Of a stretch of DNA of 64,000 nt, positions 39,223 to 49,177 are shown in pieces. A program made the translations under genes and the position numbers. This stretch comes from Aceticella autotrophica (GTDB lineage Bacteria > Bacillota > Thermoanaerobacteria > Thermoanaerobacterales > Thermoanaerobacteraceae). Every line of letters begins with the position of its first letter. Within the stretch, counting starts at the first letter, position 1. Below the pieces are notes generated by a model. That model was not told the origin of the DNA. It did no database searches and saw nothing but the letters and a program-made list of their open reading frames with translations. The stretch is taken from contig NZ_CP060096.1 in assembly GCF_017357865.1 (NCBI RefSeq), forward strand, positions 1,971,001 through 2,035,000. The letters run 5' to 3'.

Positions 39223-40991
39223 TGTAATTATTCTGTGATAATGTCATATTGAATTTATTCTGATAAAATGTCATGTATGAGAGAGGAGATATTCAATATG
39301 ACTCAAAAAGAAATAAGTCGTCTTAGAGTTATCAATCAGACTATTGATAAAATTATAACCGTAAGAGAAGCTGCTGAGCTTCTGGGCCTCAGTGAACGCC
39401 AAGTAATAAGGTTAAAAGGAGGGGTTTTAAAAGATGGTCCTGCGTTCATAATTCATAAAAATAGAGGTAGGAAGCCTAAGCATGCTCTCTCGGATGAAAT
39501 CGGAACCAAAATTGTTGAGTTAAAACAAACAAAGTACCAAGAGGCTAATTTCATGCATTTTTCTGAGTTACTGGAAGAACATGAAAATATTAATGTGAGT
39601 TATTCTACAATATATAGGATATTGACTAAAGAGGGTATTAAAAGCCCTAAAAAACATCGTAAGCGTAAATCTCATCATCGAAGAAAGAGAAAGCCTCAAA
39701 AGGGAATGCTGGTTCAGATTGATGCTTCTCCACATGAATGGATCATAGGAGATAAATCATTTACTCTACATGGAGCTATAGATGACGCTACCGGTGAAAT
39801 TCTTGCACTTTTTTTTGCTCCTAACGAGTGTATGGAAGGATATTTCGAAGTCATAAGACAAATCGTTAACAACCATGGTATCCCTATCAGTATATATTCT
39901 GACCGTCACACTATCTTTGTCTCTCCTAACAGCGGTAAACTATCTATAGAAGAACAATTAGAGGGAAAGACAGTTAATTTTACTCAGTTTGAAAGAGCTA
40001 TGGGAGAGCTTGGAATCAACGTTATTAAGGCTAATTCTCCACAAGCTAAAGGCCGCATTGAAAAGCTATGGGATACGCTTCAAAGCAGGCTTCCTGTTGA
40101 GTTTAAGATTCATGGAATTGATACTATGAAAGCTGCTAATGCATTTTTATCGCAATTTATTGTCGCTTACAATGAAAAGTTTGGTGTCGAACCTGAAAAT
40201 CCTGAACATGCTTTTAGAACGCTTGATTCTAATATTAACCTTGATTATATCTTATGCGTAAAGGAAGAGCGTACTATCATTGAAGGGTCTGTTTTTTCTT
40301 ACAAGGGTAAGTATTATCAACTTATCAAGAATGGTAAAAAGGCTCCAGCTATGCCCAAAGCTAAACTTACTGTCTTAAGTAGTTCTAAAATAGGCGTAAA
40401 AGCTTTCTATGCTGATGTTATATATGATACTTTGCTTCTTGATGAACGTCCAAAAAAAGAATCTTTAAAGTTATCTAAAGAGAAAACTGTGAAACAAACT
40501 ATAGTAAAGCCAAGTGCCGATCACCCATGGCGGCATGCACAAAAGAAGAAGCCCAATTACGCGTATGAAGAAACCGATCGTGAGATCGTTGAAATGCTTA
40601 ATCAGCTTTTCAATTCTACGCGTGCATGGGCATAGAAAAATATTGTCATATATTATGATACTCGCTTTGATGGTATTTATCAAGGCTTAATTTCCTATGC
40701 CTTTTTTAAGGTTTCTCTTTTAAAGAGATGTATAGAATAAATTGCATGTTTTTATGTCTTTAGATTACAAGACATAATATTCTATACATAGTATATCTAC
40801 AATTAACGCGTGCTTTGAAAGGCTCTTCGACAATTTTATATTATTATCAATTCAAAATCTTTTGCTACAATTTTACTTCGTTTTAAGAAAAATTTGTTAC
40901 CATCACTGAAACATAAAAGCATATTTAAACATGACATTTTCACTGAATAAATTTGCTCTTTTTTAGGTGACATTTTCACAGACTATTGACA
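39223..40991 (+). mobile_element. ISNCY-like element with 17-bp target duplication
   Basis: Ends TGTAATTATTCTGTGA and, inverted, TGTCAATAGTCTGTGA form imperfect inverted repeats (TGT...ACA). The direct repeat TAGAATATTTTCAATAA lies at 39206-39222 and 40992-41008. It sits inside the right copy of the 155-bp duplication, so it arrived after the IS1634-type insertion. Confidence 0.9.
39298..40635 (+). CDS. DDE integrase-type transposase (ISNCY-like)
   Basis: About 445 residues. An N-terminal helix-turn-helix (TVREAAELLGLSERQVIRLK) is followed by a second DNA-binding part and an rve integrase core with Asp in MLVQIDASPHEW, Asp in PISIYSDRHTIF and Glu in NSPQAKGRIEKLWDTLQSRL. The ATG at 39298 (MTQKEISRLR) has AGAGGAGAT upstream; the earlier in-frame ATGs overlap that site. 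The ISNCY label is by resemblance; IS481-like relatives share the core. Confidence 0.85.
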   Translation: MTQKEISRLRVINQTIDKIITVREAAELLGLSERQVIRLKGGVLKDGPAFIIHKNRGRKPKHALSDEIGTKIVELKQTKYQEANFMHFSELLEEHENINVSYSTIYRILTKEGIKSPKKHRKRKSHHRRKRKPQKGMLVQIDASPHEWIIGDKSFTLHGAIDDATGEILALFFAPNECMEGYFEVIRQIVNNHGIPISIYSDRHTIFVSPNSGKLSIEEQLEGKTVNFTQFERAMGELGINVIKANSPQAKGRIEKLWDTLQSRLPVEFKIHGIDTMKAANAFLSQFIVAYNEKFGVEPENPEHAFRTLDSNINLDYILCVKEERTIIEGSVFSYKGKYYQLIKNGKKAPAMPKAKLTVLSSSKIGVKAFYADVIYDTLLLDERPKKESLKLSKEKTVKQTIVKPSADHPWRHAQKKKPNYAYEETDREIVEMLNQLFNSTRAWA

Positions 40992-41728
40992 TAGAATATT
41001 TTCAATAAATATAAACCCTGTGGTGGCGATGTTTTACCTGCAAGGTTACGATTTTTTGATTCAAGTATATTTTTTATCATGTATGGTTCTATTTTATGAC
41101 ATCCAATATCAACTAATGTTCCAACTATTATTCTAACCATATTATACAAAAAACCGTCTGCTTCTATTTCAAATGTAATGATATCCTTATCTTTATTAAG
41201 AACAGCTTCTTTTACAGTACGTATAGAATTCTTTACATTGCTTCCTGATGCTTTAAAAGCTGAAAAATCGTGTGTTCCAATAAGAAAGTTAGCAGCTTCT
41301 TTCATTCTCTCTACATCTAATTTATAGTTTATATGCCAACAATAGTTCCTCATAATTGGTGATGAAAATTTCCTGTTTAATATCACATATCTATATCTTT
41401 TTCCTTTTGAAGAATATCTCGAATGAAAATCTTGCTCTACATCTTCTGCTTCGACCACTGTTATATCACGAGGAAGTAGACTATTTATAGCATAGGGTAT
41501 TTTTTCTGCCGGTATTTTTGTCTTTGATTTGAAATTTGCTACTTGATAATATGCATGAACCCCTGTATCTGTTCTGCTAGCACCAATTAAATTAATTTTT
41601 TCAGCAGTTATTTTTTCAACTGCTTTTTTAACAACTTCCTGTATTGTCAATGCATTTTTTTGGTACTGCCATCCATGATAATTTGTTCCATCATATTCAA
41701 GAATTATTCTTATATTTCGCACTTTCAT
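40976..41728 (-). CDS. truA: tRNA pseudouridine synthase A, C-terminus recoded by an IS end
   Basis: TruA makes pseudouridine at positions 38-40 of tRNA anticodon arms. Motifs: [17 protein letters not shown], the catalytic Asp in [28 protein letters not shown] and [20 protein letters not shown]. The original C-terminus was KIFY-stop, as seen in the detached copy at 37075-37204. The ISNCY-like element entered at the last codon, so the present protein ends KIFYVNSL, with VNSL and the stop encoded by the element. Activity is probably kept. It follows ecfT, with which it forms the end of the operon. Confidence 0.94.
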   Translation of the reverse strand: MKVRNIRIILEYDGTNYHGWQYQKNALTIQEVVKKAVEKITAEKINLIGASRTDTGVHAYYQVANFKSKTKIPAEKIPYAINSLLPRDITVVEAEDVEQDFHSRYSSKGKRYRYVILNRKFSSPIMRNYCWHINYKLDVERMKEAANFLIGTHDFSAFKASGSNVKNSIRTVKEAVLNKDKDIITFEIEADGFLYNMVRIIVGTLVDIGCHKIEPYMIKNILESKNRNLAGKTSPPQGLYLLKIFYVNSL

Positions 41729-41764
41729 GCCTCCATGACTTTTAAAAATGCAAAAGCGTCAGAA

Positions 41765-42571
41765 TTACCAAATCCAAAATCTATTCCAAATTAATATTAT
41801 TACAAAAAAAATGGTTATTATAATTGCTGTAAAGTCAATAGTTTGCATTTTCAACTGTTTCATTTTTGTTCTATTGACACCGCCTCTATAACACCTTGCT
41901 TCCATTGCAATTGCAAGTTCATCGGCTCTTCTAAATGCGCTTATAAATAACGGTACTAATAAAGGCACAAGATTTTTAGCTCTTTTAATTAAATTCCCAC
42001 TTTCAAAATCTGCACCTCTGGCAATTTGTGCCTTCATTATTTTTTCCGTTTCTTCCAATAAGGTTGGTATAAATCTTAAGGCTATTGTCATCATCATTGC
42101 TAGTTCGTGTGCCGGTACCCCGATTTTTTTAAAAGGATTCAGTAAATTCTCAATACCATCTGTCAATGCAATAGGGGATGTTGTAAGGGTTAAAAGTGAT
42201 GTCCCTACAATAAGAAATATAAGCCTTAATCCCATAAATACAGCAAGTTTAAATCCGTTTACGGTGATTTTTAGAGCTCCAATTGAAAACAAAATTGTAC
42301 CACCAGGTGTAAAGAATATATTTAAAGTAACTGTTAGCAATAAAATAATAATGATGGGCTTTAAGCCTTTTAAAATATAGCTTATAGGAATCTTTGAGAT
42401 TAAAATACTGATAAGAATAAAAGCAAATATAAATATATACCCGGAAAAATTTGTTATAATAAATAACGATATAATAAATATTATTGATAATATAATTTTT
42501 GTACGAGGGTCTAATCTATGAATAAAGGTATTACCCGGAATGTATTGTCCGATTGTAATATTTTTAAGCAT
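41765..42571 (-). CDS. ecfT: ECF transporter transmembrane protein EcfT
   Basis: The 268-residue membrane protein starts [20 protein letters not shown] and has five to six spans. Two Ala-Arg-Gly type coupling motifs ([12 protein letters not shown] and [10 protein letters not shown]) contact the two ATPases. It forms the energising module with EcfA1/EcfA2 for interchangeable vitamin-uptake S components. Its start overlaps the end of ecfA2 by 8 bases. Confidence 0.94.
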   Translation of the reverse strand: MLKNITIGQYIPGNTFIHRLDPRTKIILSIIFIISLFIITNFSGYIFIFAFILISILISKIPISYILKGLKPIIIILLLTVTLNIFFTPGGTILFSIGALKITVNGFKLAVFMGLRLIFLIVGTSLLTLTTSPIALTDGIENLLNPFKKIGVPAHELAMMMTIALRFIPTLLEETEKIMKAQIARGADFESGNLIKRAKNLVPLLVPLFISAFRRADELAIAMEARCYRGGVNRTKMKQLKMQTIDFTAIIITIFFVIILIWNRFWIW

Positions 42572-43424
42572 CTCTTCTTAACCCCCTGAGATATTTTAAT
42601 ATATGCTCTTTTGCTTCATCAACAGTTAATAAATCCTCCGGAACTTCTATTCCCTTACGTCTTAAATCCCTCATTAAATATGTTATCTGGGGTATGCCAA
42701 GCCCTATTCTTTCAAGTTTTTCAACTTCCTTAAATACTTCTTTAGGTGTACCTATCAATTCTATATTGCCCTCATGCATTACAATTATTTTATCAACAAG
42801 CTTTGCTATATCCTCCATGCTATGAGAGACAAGTATTGTTGTCATATTATATTTTTCATGTATGTTTTTAATATTACTCAGTATTTCATCACGCCCACGT
42901 GGATCAAGACCTGCTGTAGGTTCATCAAGGATTAAAATCTTCGGTTTCATAGATAAAACTCCTGCTATTGCTATACGCCTTCTCTGACCGCCGGAAACTT
43001 CAAACGGTGATTTATCTTTTAATGAAACATCAAGCCCTACTATTTCCATTGCCTCAAATACCCTTTTTTCTACTTCATCTTCACTAAGTCCCAAATTAAA
43101 GGGTCCAAATGCAATATCTTTATAAATCGTTTCTTCAAATAATTGATGCTCTGGATACTGAAAAACTAAGCCAACCTCTTTTCTGATTTCCTTGAGATTA
43201 ACTTTTTCTGTAATATCAATATTGTTTATGAAAATTTTGCCTGATGTAGGTTTTAACAAAGCATTTAAGTGCTGTATAAGAGTTGACTTACCCGAACCTG
43301 TATGCCCTATAATGCCTACAAATTCGTTGTCTGCTATTTCAAAACTTACATTATTCAATGCCTTTGACTCAAAAGGTGTACCCTTGTTGTATATGAATGA
43401 AATATTCTTTACCTGTATTGACAT
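42564..43424 (-). CDS. ecfA2: ECF transporter ATPase EcfA2
   Basis: The 286-residue ATPase has Walker [10 protein letters not shown], the Q-loop [20 protein letters not shown], signature [11 protein letters not shown], Walker [14 protein letters not shown] and the switch VSHSMEDIA. The Q-loop and C-terminus ([18 protein letters not shown]) are those of EcfA2. Its start overlaps the end of ecfA1 by 16 bases, a tight translational coupling. It acts at the inner face of the membrane. Confidence 0.93.
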   Translation of the reverse strand: MSIQVKNISFIYNKGTPFESKALNNVSFEIADNEFVGIIGHTGSGKSTLIQHLNALLKPTSGKIFINNIDITEKVNLKEIRKEVGLVFQYPEHQLFEETIYKDIAFGPFNLGLSEDEVEKRVFEAMEIVGLDVSLKDKSPFEVSGGQRRRIAIAGVLSMKPKILILDEPTAGLDPRGRDEILSNIKNIHEKYNMTTILVSHSMEDIAKLVDKIIVMHEGNIELIGTPKEVFKEVEKLERIGLGIPQITYLMRDLRRKGIEVPEDLLTVDEAKEHILKYLRGLRRDA

Positions 43425-44239
43425 ATAAACCTCACCATCTCATCAACAGTTAAAATATCACTGGGAATTTCTATACCCTCTTGTTTTAACTTAAAAGCAA
43501 GTTCGGTTACCTGGGGTACATCAAGCCCCAATTCTTTTAATTTTTTTACTTCTCTAAACACTTCTTTTGGAGTCCCATCAAGTGCAATTGTTCCTTCATC
43601 CATAACAATTATTCTATCTGCTAATACTGCTTCTTCCATAAAATGAGTTATTAAAATTATTGTTATACCATTTTCTCTGTTTAATTTTATAATGGTATCA
43701 ATCACTTCTTTTCTGCCCATTGGATCAAGCATAGCAGTAGGCTCATCTAGTATTATACATTCAGGTTTCATTGCAATTATGCCTGCTATTGCAACTCTTT
43801 GTTTTTGCCCCCCTGACAACATGTGTGGTGCAAAATCTTTGAATTTTATCATTCCTACAGATTTTAAAGCATAATCAACTCTTCTACATATTTCTTCAGG
43901 TTCTATTCCAAGATTCTCCGGTCCAAATGCAACATCTTCTTCTACAATAGTAGCTACAATCTGATTATCCGGATTTTGAAAAACCATTCCTGCTGTCTGC
44001 CTTATATCCCATATATGTGTTGTATCTTTTGTATCCATATTATTAACATATACATTACCTTCTGATGGAATCAATAATGCATTAAAATGTTTTGCAAGGG
44101 TAGATTTACCTGAACCATTATGACCTATTATTGCTATAAATTGCCCCTTATTTAATTCAACATCAATAGAATCCAGCACTTTATTTTTATCAGTTTCATA
44201 ATTAAATGATAGATGTGATACCTTAATTATCTTATCCAT
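43409..44239 (-). CDS. ecfA1: ECF transporter ATPase EcfA1
   Basis: The 276-residue ATPase has Walker [10 protein letters not shown], the Q-loop [20 protein letters not shown], signature [11 protein letters not shown], Walker [13 protein letters not shown] and the switch ITHFMEEA. It pairs with EcfA2 and EcfT. The order rplQ-ecfA1-ecfA2-ecfT-truA-rplM-rpsI is the standard Firmicutes arrangement. About 130 bases, including a hairpin, separate it from rplQ. Confidence 0.93.
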   Translation of the reverse strand: MDKIIKVSHLSFNYETDKNKVLDSIDVELNKGQFIAIIGHNGSGKSTLAKHFNALLIPSEGNVYVNNMDTKDTTHIWDIRQTAGMVFQNPDNQIVATIVEEDVAFGPENLGIEPEEICRRVDYALKSVGMIKFKDFAPHMLSGGQKQRVAIAGIIAMKPECIILDEPTAMLDPMGRKEVIDTIIKLNRENGITIILITHFMEEAVLADRIIVMDEGTIALDGTPKEVFREVKKLKELGLDVPQVTELAFKLKQEGIEIPSDILTVDEMVRFICQYR

Positions 44240-44328
44240 CTACATACCTTCTTTTAAAGATTTATTATCCTTATCATAATAAAACATCCTGTGCTTTAAT
44301 CCTTCAAAAGGATTGTTTTCAATAAAAT

Positions 44329-44360
44329 AGGGATTAAGTCTAAGTTTCAAACTTAACCCC
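44329..44360 (-). terminator. Hairpin between rplQ and ecfA1
   Basis: On the minus strand GGGGTTAAGT and ACTTAATCCC pair with one mismatch, followed by TATTTTATTG. A second small hairpin (AATCC/GGATT) lies at 44299-44315. It probably partly terminates the alpha operon before ecfA1. Confidence 0.55.
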
Positions 44361-44369
44361 TTATATTGT

Positions 44370-44708
44370 TTATACAAGTTCTAAAATAACCATTGGTGCC
44401 GCATCTCCTCTGCGGGGCCCCAGTTTCAATATTCGGGTATAGCCACCATTTCTATCAGCATATTTTGGTGCTATTTCATCAAATAATTTTTTTACCACTG
44501 TTTCGTCTACTATATAAGATAGAGCCTGTCTTTTTGAATGTAAATCGCCTTTTTTCCCGAGGGTAATCATTTTTTCTGCAATGCTTTTTACTTCCTTTGC
44601 TCTTGTTTCTGTCGTTTCTATCCTGCCATAATTAAGAAAACTCGTTGTAAGACTTTTTAACATCGCCTTTCGTTGATCCGAAGTACGTCCTAATTTTCTG
44701 TATCCCAT
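44370..44708 (-). CDS. rplQ: 50S ribosomal protein L17
   Basis: The 112-residue L17 starts [20 protein letters not shown] and ends in [16 protein letters not shown]. It binds 23S near the tunnel exit. Last gene of the alpha operon, 15 bases after rpoA, with a GGAGGG ribosome site. Confidence 0.96.
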   Translation of the reverse strand: MGYRKLGRTSDQRKAMLKSLTTSFLNYGRIETTETRAKEVKSIAEKMITLGKKGDLHSKRQALSYIVDETVVKKLFDEIAPKYADRNGGYTRILKLGPRRGDAAPMVILELV

Positions 44709-44723
44709 TTACAACCCTCCTTA

Positions 44724-45647
44724 CTATTCATTCTTTTGCAAGGATAACCCTAATTCTTTCAATTTTTGTTCTACTTCTTCAAAGGATTTCTTACCCAGAT
44801 TCCTGACCTTCATCATTTCCTCTTGAGTTTTTTGCACTAAATCCTGTACTGTATTTATTCCTGCCCTTTTTAAGCAATTATATGACCTAACAGATAAATC
44901 TAATTCTTCTATTGTAACATTACACAGTTTGTCAGTTTTTAACTCTGGTTTTTCAACAAGTGCTTCCATTTCATTATGGCTGTCAACAAATGTGGTAAAT
45001 AAATTAAAATGTTCTATAAGTATATTTGCTGCTGAGCTTATAGCCTCTTTAGGGCTTATAGTTCCATTTGTCCATACTTCCATTGTAAGCTTATCATAGT
45101 CTGTTATTTGTCCAACACGGGTATTTTCCACATTATAGTTAACTTTTTTTACAGGAGTAAATATTGAGTCAACTGGGATAATGCCAATAGCCTGATTTGG
45201 ATCTTTATTTTTATCAGATGGCACATATCCTTTACCTTTAACAAACTCTATTTCCATATTTAACTTAGCTCCATCACTTAATGTGGCTATATGATGACCC
45301 GGATTCATTATTTCAACATCACCATCTGTAATTATATCACCAGCAGTAACTTCACATTTCCCCTTTGCCTCAATTCTTCCTATCTTAGGCTCATCTGTAT
45401 ATAGCTTTACGGCAATCTCTTTTATATTTAATATAATCTCCATGACATCTTCTTTAACACCGGGTACTGTTGTAAATTCATGCAATACCCCTTCTATCTT
45501 TATTGTTTTAGCTGCCGCCCCAGTCAATGAAGATAAAAGAACTCGCCTCAGAGAATTTCCAAGTGTTATGCCATATCCCCTTTCTAATGGTTCTATGACA
45601 AATTTTGCATATGTGTTGTCTTCAGATTTTTCAACAATTTCTATCAT
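44724..45647 (-). CDS. rpoA: RNA polymerase alpha subunit
   Basis: The 307-residue protein has an assembly domain (residues 1-225: [40 protein letters not shown]) and, after a linker, the C-terminal domain ([39 protein letters not shown]) that touches UP elements and activators. Normal length. It lies in the usual place between rpsD and rplQ. Confidence 0.97.
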   Translation of the reverse strand: MIEIVEKSEDNTYAKFVIEPLERGYGITLGNSLRRVLLSSLTGAAAKTIKIEGVLHEFTTVPGVKEDVMEIILNIKEIAVKLYTDEPKIGRIEAKGKCEVTAGDIITDGDVEIMNPGHHIATLSDGAKLNMEIEFVKGKGYVPSDKNKDPNQAIGIIPVDSIFTPVKKVNYNVENTRVGQITDYDKLTMEVWTNGTISPKEAISSAANILIEHFNLFTTFVDSHNEMEALVEKPELKTDKLCNVTIEELDLSVRSYNCLKRAGINTVQDLVQKTQEEMMKVRNLGKKSFEEVEQKLKELGLSLQKNE

Positions 45648-45690
45648 TATTTAAACCCTCCTTTATTATGTTTATGAGGGTAACCGATTA

Positions 45691-46311
45691 TTACCTGGAA
45701 TACAATTCAACAATTAAATGCTCTTCTACAGGCAGGTCTATATGCTCTCTTGCTGGCAGAGATAAAATTTTACCCTCGATTGTATCTCTATTAAAATCTA
45801 ACCAATCAGGTATATTCGTTGAGGTTTCAATATTATTTTTTATGACTTCCAATGACTTGCTTTCATCCTTAACAGTAATTACATCACCAACTTTAACAAG
45901 AAATGATGGTATGTCAACCTTTTTACCATTGACTAAAATATGTCCATGTCTTACCAACTGTCTTGCTTGCGGGCGAGAAGCAGCTATTGATAATCTATAT
46001 ACCACATTATCAAGTCTTCTCTCTAAAAGCTGCAAAAGGTTGTCACCTGTTATTCCCCTCATTCTCTCTGCTTCTTCAAAATATCTTTCAAATTGTCTTT
46101 CTAAAACCCCATAATATCTTCTCAACTTCTGCTTTTCTCTTAACTGTGTACCATAGTTTGTTATCTTTTTCCTGCTTTGTCCGTGTTGTCCCGGTGCATA
46201 TGCCCTTCTTGACATAGCACATTTATCACTGTAACATTTGTCACCTTTTAAAAACAATTTTATGCCCTCTCTGCGGCATAACTTACATGTTGATTTAGTG
46301 TATCTTGCCAT
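45691..46311 (-). CDS. rpsD: 30S ribosomal protein S4 (Cys-containing form)
   Basis: The 206-residue protein keeps a four-Cys zinc site near the N-terminus ([10 protein letters not shown] ... [13 protein letters not shown]), so it is the C+ form. The S4 RNA-binding domain follows ([34 protein letters not shown]). Primary binder of 16S. In several Bacillales rpsD is elsewhere; here it is within the alpha operon as in Clostridia. Confidence 0.96.
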   Translation of the reverse strand: MARYTKSTCKLCRREGIKLFLKGDKCYSDKCAMSRRAYAPGQHGQSRKKITNYGTQLREKQKLRRYYGVLERQFERYFEEAERMRGITGDNLLQLLERRLDNVVYRLSIAASRPQARQLVRHGHILVNGKKVDIPSFLVKVGDVITVKDESKSLEVIKNNIETSTNIPDWLDFNRDTIEGKILSLPAREHIDLPVEEHLIVELYSR

Positions 46312-46325
46312 TTTTTTGCACCTCC

Positions 46326-46718
46326 TTAGACCCTTCTTCTCTTAGGTGGCCTGCATCCATTATGTGGAATAGGTGTAACATCTTTTATAAGACTTACTTC
46401 CAATCCCGCTGCTTGTAATGCTCTGATTGCTGCTTCTCTACCAGCACCAGGCCCCTTTACATAAACATCTATTGTTTTAAGTCCATGATCCATTGCAACC
46501 TTTGCTGCTGCTTCTGCAGCCATCTGTGCTGCAAACGGAGTTGATTTTCTTGAACCTTTAAATCCAAGTGTCCCTGCACTTGACCATGAAAGTGCATTTC
46601 CTCCTTCATCTGTCAATGTAACTATTGTATTATTAAAGGTAGAATGTATATGTGCTGTACCGCGTTCTACATTTTTGCGTTCACGACGTTTTGTCGTCCT
46701 TTTGACTTTTTTTGCCAT
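46326..46718 (-). CDS. rpsK: 30S ribosomal protein S11
   Basis: The 130-residue S11 contains [40 protein letters not shown] and the C-terminal [18 protein letters not shown]. It lines the mRNA exit region on the platform with S7. It is 15 bases after rpsM. Confidence 0.97.
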   Translation of the reverse strand: MAKKVKRTTKRRERKNVERGTAHIHSTFNNTIVTLTDEGGNALSWSSAGTLGFKGSRKSTPFAAQMAAEAAAKVAMDHGLKTIDVYVKGPGAGREAAIRALQAAGLEVSLIKDVTPIPHNGCRPPKRRRV

Positions 46719-46733
46719 TAATTTCCCTCCTTA

Positions 46734-47102
46734 TTATTTCTTCTTCTTAGCAACAGTTTTCTTTGGTCCTTTTCTTGTTCTTGCATTTGTCCTTGTTCTC
46801 TGTCCTCGTACCGGTAGCCCTCTTCTGTGTCTTAAACCTCTGTAGCAGCCAATATCCATTAATCTTTTTATATTGAGCGAAACTTCTCTTCTTAAATCGC
46901 CTTCTACTTTATATTCTTTATCAATTACTTCCCTCAGTCTGGCAACTTCGTCTTCTGTTAGGTCTTTAACCCTTGTATCAGGATTAATACCTGTTTTTGA
47001 CAGTATTTCATTTGAGTGCGAACGACCAATACCATATATATAAGTTAGTCCTATCTCAATTCTTTTTTCTTTCGGCAGATCTATACCAGCTATTCTCGCC
47101 AT
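46734..47102 (-). CDS. rpsM: 30S ribosomal protein S13
   Basis: The 122-residue S13 starts [20 protein letters not shown] and has the [20 protein letters not shown] segment and the Lys-rich tail [11 protein letters not shown] that contacts the P-site tRNA. It is preceded by rpmJ and a GGAGGTG ribosome site. Confidence 0.97.
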   Translation of the reverse strand: MARIAGIDLPKEKRIEIGLTYIYGIGRSHSNEILSKTGINPDTRVKDLTEDEVARLREVIDKEYKVEGDLRREVSLNIKRLMDIGCYRGLRHRRGLPVRGQRTRTNARTRKGPKKTVAKKKK

Positions 47103-47113
47103 TATTACACCTC

Positions 47114-47227
47114 CTAACCTTGTTTCTGTTTATGCTTCGGATTTTCACAGATTACCATAACTCTACCTTTTCTTTTTATAATTTTACATTTCTCACAAAT
47201 CTTTTTGACCGATGGTCTAACCTTCAT
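47114..47227 (-). CDS. rpmJ: 50S ribosomal protein L36 (Cys form)
   Basis: The 37-codon gene has the standard form [20 protein letters not shown] followed by [17 protein letters not shown]. The three Cys and the His form the zinc site of the C+ type. It lies between infA and rpsM, as usual, with GGAGG 8 bases before the ATG. Confidence 0.95.
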   Translation of the reverse strand: MKVRPSVKKICEKCKIIKRKGRVMVICENPKHKQKQG

Positions 47228-47242
47228 AATATTACCTCCTTA

Positions 47243-47461
47243 TCACTTTCCACGCCATACAATTCTTCCTCGCGTTAAATCATATGGGGATAATTCTAAA
47301 GTAACCCTATCTCCAGGAAGTATCCTGATAAAATTCATTCTTAGTTTTCCTGATATATGTGCAAGTACTTTATAACCATTGTCAAGCTCTACTTGAAACA
47401 TTGCATTTGGTAAAGCTTCTATTACTTTACCTTCTACTTCGATAACATCTTCCTTTGCCAA
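47243..47461 (-). CDS. infA: Translation initiation factor IF-1
   Basis: With the TTG start at 47461 the product is 72 residues ([20 protein letters not shown] ...), the canonical IF-1 length, and AAGGAGGG lies 10 bases upstream. A TTG three codons earlier touches the ribosome site. OB fold with [20 protein letters not shown]. It binds the 30S A site during initiation. Confidence 0.95.
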   Translation of the reverse strand: MAKEDVIEVEGKVIEALPNAMFQVELDNGYKVLAHISGKLRMNFIRILPGDRVTLELSPYDLTRGRIVWRGK

Positions 47462-47477
47462 GGATATCAAACCCTCC

Positions 47478-47750
47478 TTAATTATTTTCTTTATATTGTT
47501 TTAATGCCTCGATTAAATCTGAATTTGTCACGGTTTTTTTATTTAATAGCTTTTCTCTTACATTTTCAGCAACTGCATTATATTTTTGAAGATGAATTAT
47601 TTTTTTCTTCTTTGGTTTTTCAATTTTCCTTAAATCTCCATCGGCAATCAATACATGCTTATCATCAACTTCAGCAATAACGACAAAGACCCTATCTTTA
47701 TCTCTTCCAGCCTTTGATCGAACTATTCGACCAATTGGCATATCTACCAT
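47478..47750 (-). CDS. KOW-domain RNA-binding protein (L14e/L6e-like)
   Basis: About 90 residues: a KOW-like first half ([40 protein letters not shown]) and a basic second half ([20 protein letters not shown]). Small proteins of this kind lie between map and infA in many Clostridia and resemble archaeal L14e. The precise role is unknown; RNA or ribosome binding is likely. ATG 47750 is preferred since the GTG at 47759 is part of the AGAGGTG ribosome site. Confidence 0.85.
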   Translation of the reverse strand: MVDMPIGRIVRSKAGRDKDRVFVVIAEVDDKHVLIADGDLRKIEKPKKKKIIHLQKYNAVAENVREKLLNKKTVTNSDLIEALKQYKENN

Positions 47751-47762
47751 TAAATTCACCTC

Positions 47763-48509
47763 TTAAATCACTGTAAGAATTTCCGGTTCATTATCTGTAA
47801 TTAATATTGTATTTTCATAGTGTGCTGATAAACTGCCATCTAATGTTACTACAGTCCATTCATTATCCATTACTTTTACATGATAATCTCCAGCATTAAT
47901 CATTGGTTCAATAGCAAGCGTCATTCCATTTTTTAATTTGGGTCCTCTCCCGGGAGGTCCAAAATTAGGGATTTGGGGGTCTTCATGCATTTTTCTTCCA
48001 ATACCATGACCAACATATTCCCTTACAACAGAAAACCCGTTGTTTTCTACATATGTTTGTATTGCATTTGATATATCACTTAATCGATAACCTGCTTTAG
48101 CCTTTTTAATGCCTTCAAAAAAGCTTTGCTTTGTTACATCAATCAATCTTTGAGCTTCTTCGCTGATTTTGCCCACCGGAAATGTTCTTGCCGCATCACC
48201 ATTGAATCCATGATAAATTGCACCCGTATCAATACCTACAATATCACCTTCCTGTAATTTTCTTGAATTAGGTATTCCATGGACAACTTCACAATTTACT
48301 GATGCACATATAGATGCTGGAAATCCATATAAGCCTTTAAAAGCCGGGATACAATCATTTCTTCTGATATAATCTTCTGCTATTTCGTCTAATTCTTTTG
48401 TTGTGATTCCTGGCTTTATATATTTTTCTATTTCCTTCAAAACTCCTGCAGTTACCCTACCAGCTGCTCTCATAAGCTTAATTTCACTTTTAGATTTAAT
48501 ATATATCAT
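47763..48509 (-). CDS. map: Methionine aminopeptidase type I
   Basis: The 248-residue enzyme removes the initiator Met from new proteins. Two-metal ligands: Asp in VGIDTGAIY, Asp in FNGDAARTF, His in VGHGIGRKMHEDPQIP, Glu in AIEPMINAG and Glu in SAHYENTILIT; a substrate His is in CEVVHGIPN. Its start overlaps the adk stop by one base. Cytoplasmic and essential. Confidence 0.96.
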   Translation of the reverse strand: MIYIKSKSEIKLMRAAGRVTAGVLKEIEKYIKPGITTKELDEIAEDYIRRNDCIPAFKGLYGFPASICASVNCEVVHGIPNSRKLQEGDIVGIDTGAIYHGFNGDAARTFPVGKISEEAQRLIDVTKQSFFEGIKKAKAGYRLSDISNAIQTYVENNGFSVVREYVGHGIGRKMHEDPQIPNFGPPGRGPKLKNGMTLAIEPMINAGDYHVKVMDNEWTVVTLDGSLSAHYENTILITDNEPEILTVI

Positions 48510-49159
48510 TATTTATTATCTCCCATTAATGCCTGTATACTTTCAAAAACCTCATTAACAGGTTTATTACCGTCTATATCTATTAGAATATTTTTCTTTG
48601 AATAATATTCTATCAATGGTTTTGTTTCATCTTCATAAACTTTTAACCGCTTTAATACAGAGTCGATGTTATCGTCAGATCTTATTATTAATTTAGCACC
48701 ACACTTATCACAAATTCCTTCTATTTTTGGTGGATCTGTTACAATATGATATGTTGCTCCACAATTAGGGCATATCCTTCTTCCACCCAACCTATTAATG
48801 AGTATATCTTTATCCACATTAATGTTTAAAACAAAATCAAGTTTTAGATTTTTTTCTTCTAAAAGATTATCAAAAAACTCAGCCTGATAAACATTCCTTG
48901 GATATCCATCAAGTAAAAATCCATTTTTACAATCCTCTTTTTGAATTCTATCTTGAACTATTTTGTTTGTAACATCATCTGGTACCAACAAACCTTTATC
49001 AATATATTGTTTGGCCAGTTTCCCAAGCTCCGTTTCGTTTTTTATATTGTACCTGAATATATCACCTGTTGAAATATGCGGTATATGATTAGCCTCTGCA
49101 ATCATTGAAGCCTGAGTGCCTTTCCCTGCACCCGGGGAACCAAGTAAAACTATTCTCAT
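48509..49159 (-). CDS. adk: Adenylate kinase (zinc-lid form)
   Basis: The 216-residue enzyme interconverts ATP + AMP and 2 ADP. P-loop GSPGAGKGTQ, AMP site HISTGDIFRYNIK, DGYPRN and a long lid with four Cys (RRICPNCGATYH ... GICDKCGAKL) that binds zinc, common in Gram-positive thermophiles. Between secY and map as usual. Confidence 0.97.
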   Translation of the reverse strand: MRIVLLGSPGAGKGTQASMIAEANHIPHISTGDIFRYNIKNETELGKLAKQYIDKGLLVPDDVTNKIVQDRIQKEDCKNGFLLDGYPRNVYQAEFFDNLLEEKNLKLDFVLNINVDKDILINRLGGRRICPNCGATYHIVTDPPKIEGICDKCGAKLIIRSDDNIDSVLKRLKVYEDETKPLIEYYSKKNILIDIDGNKPVNEVFESIQALMGDNK

Positions 49160-49177
49160 GTTTTGTCTCCCCTTCTT

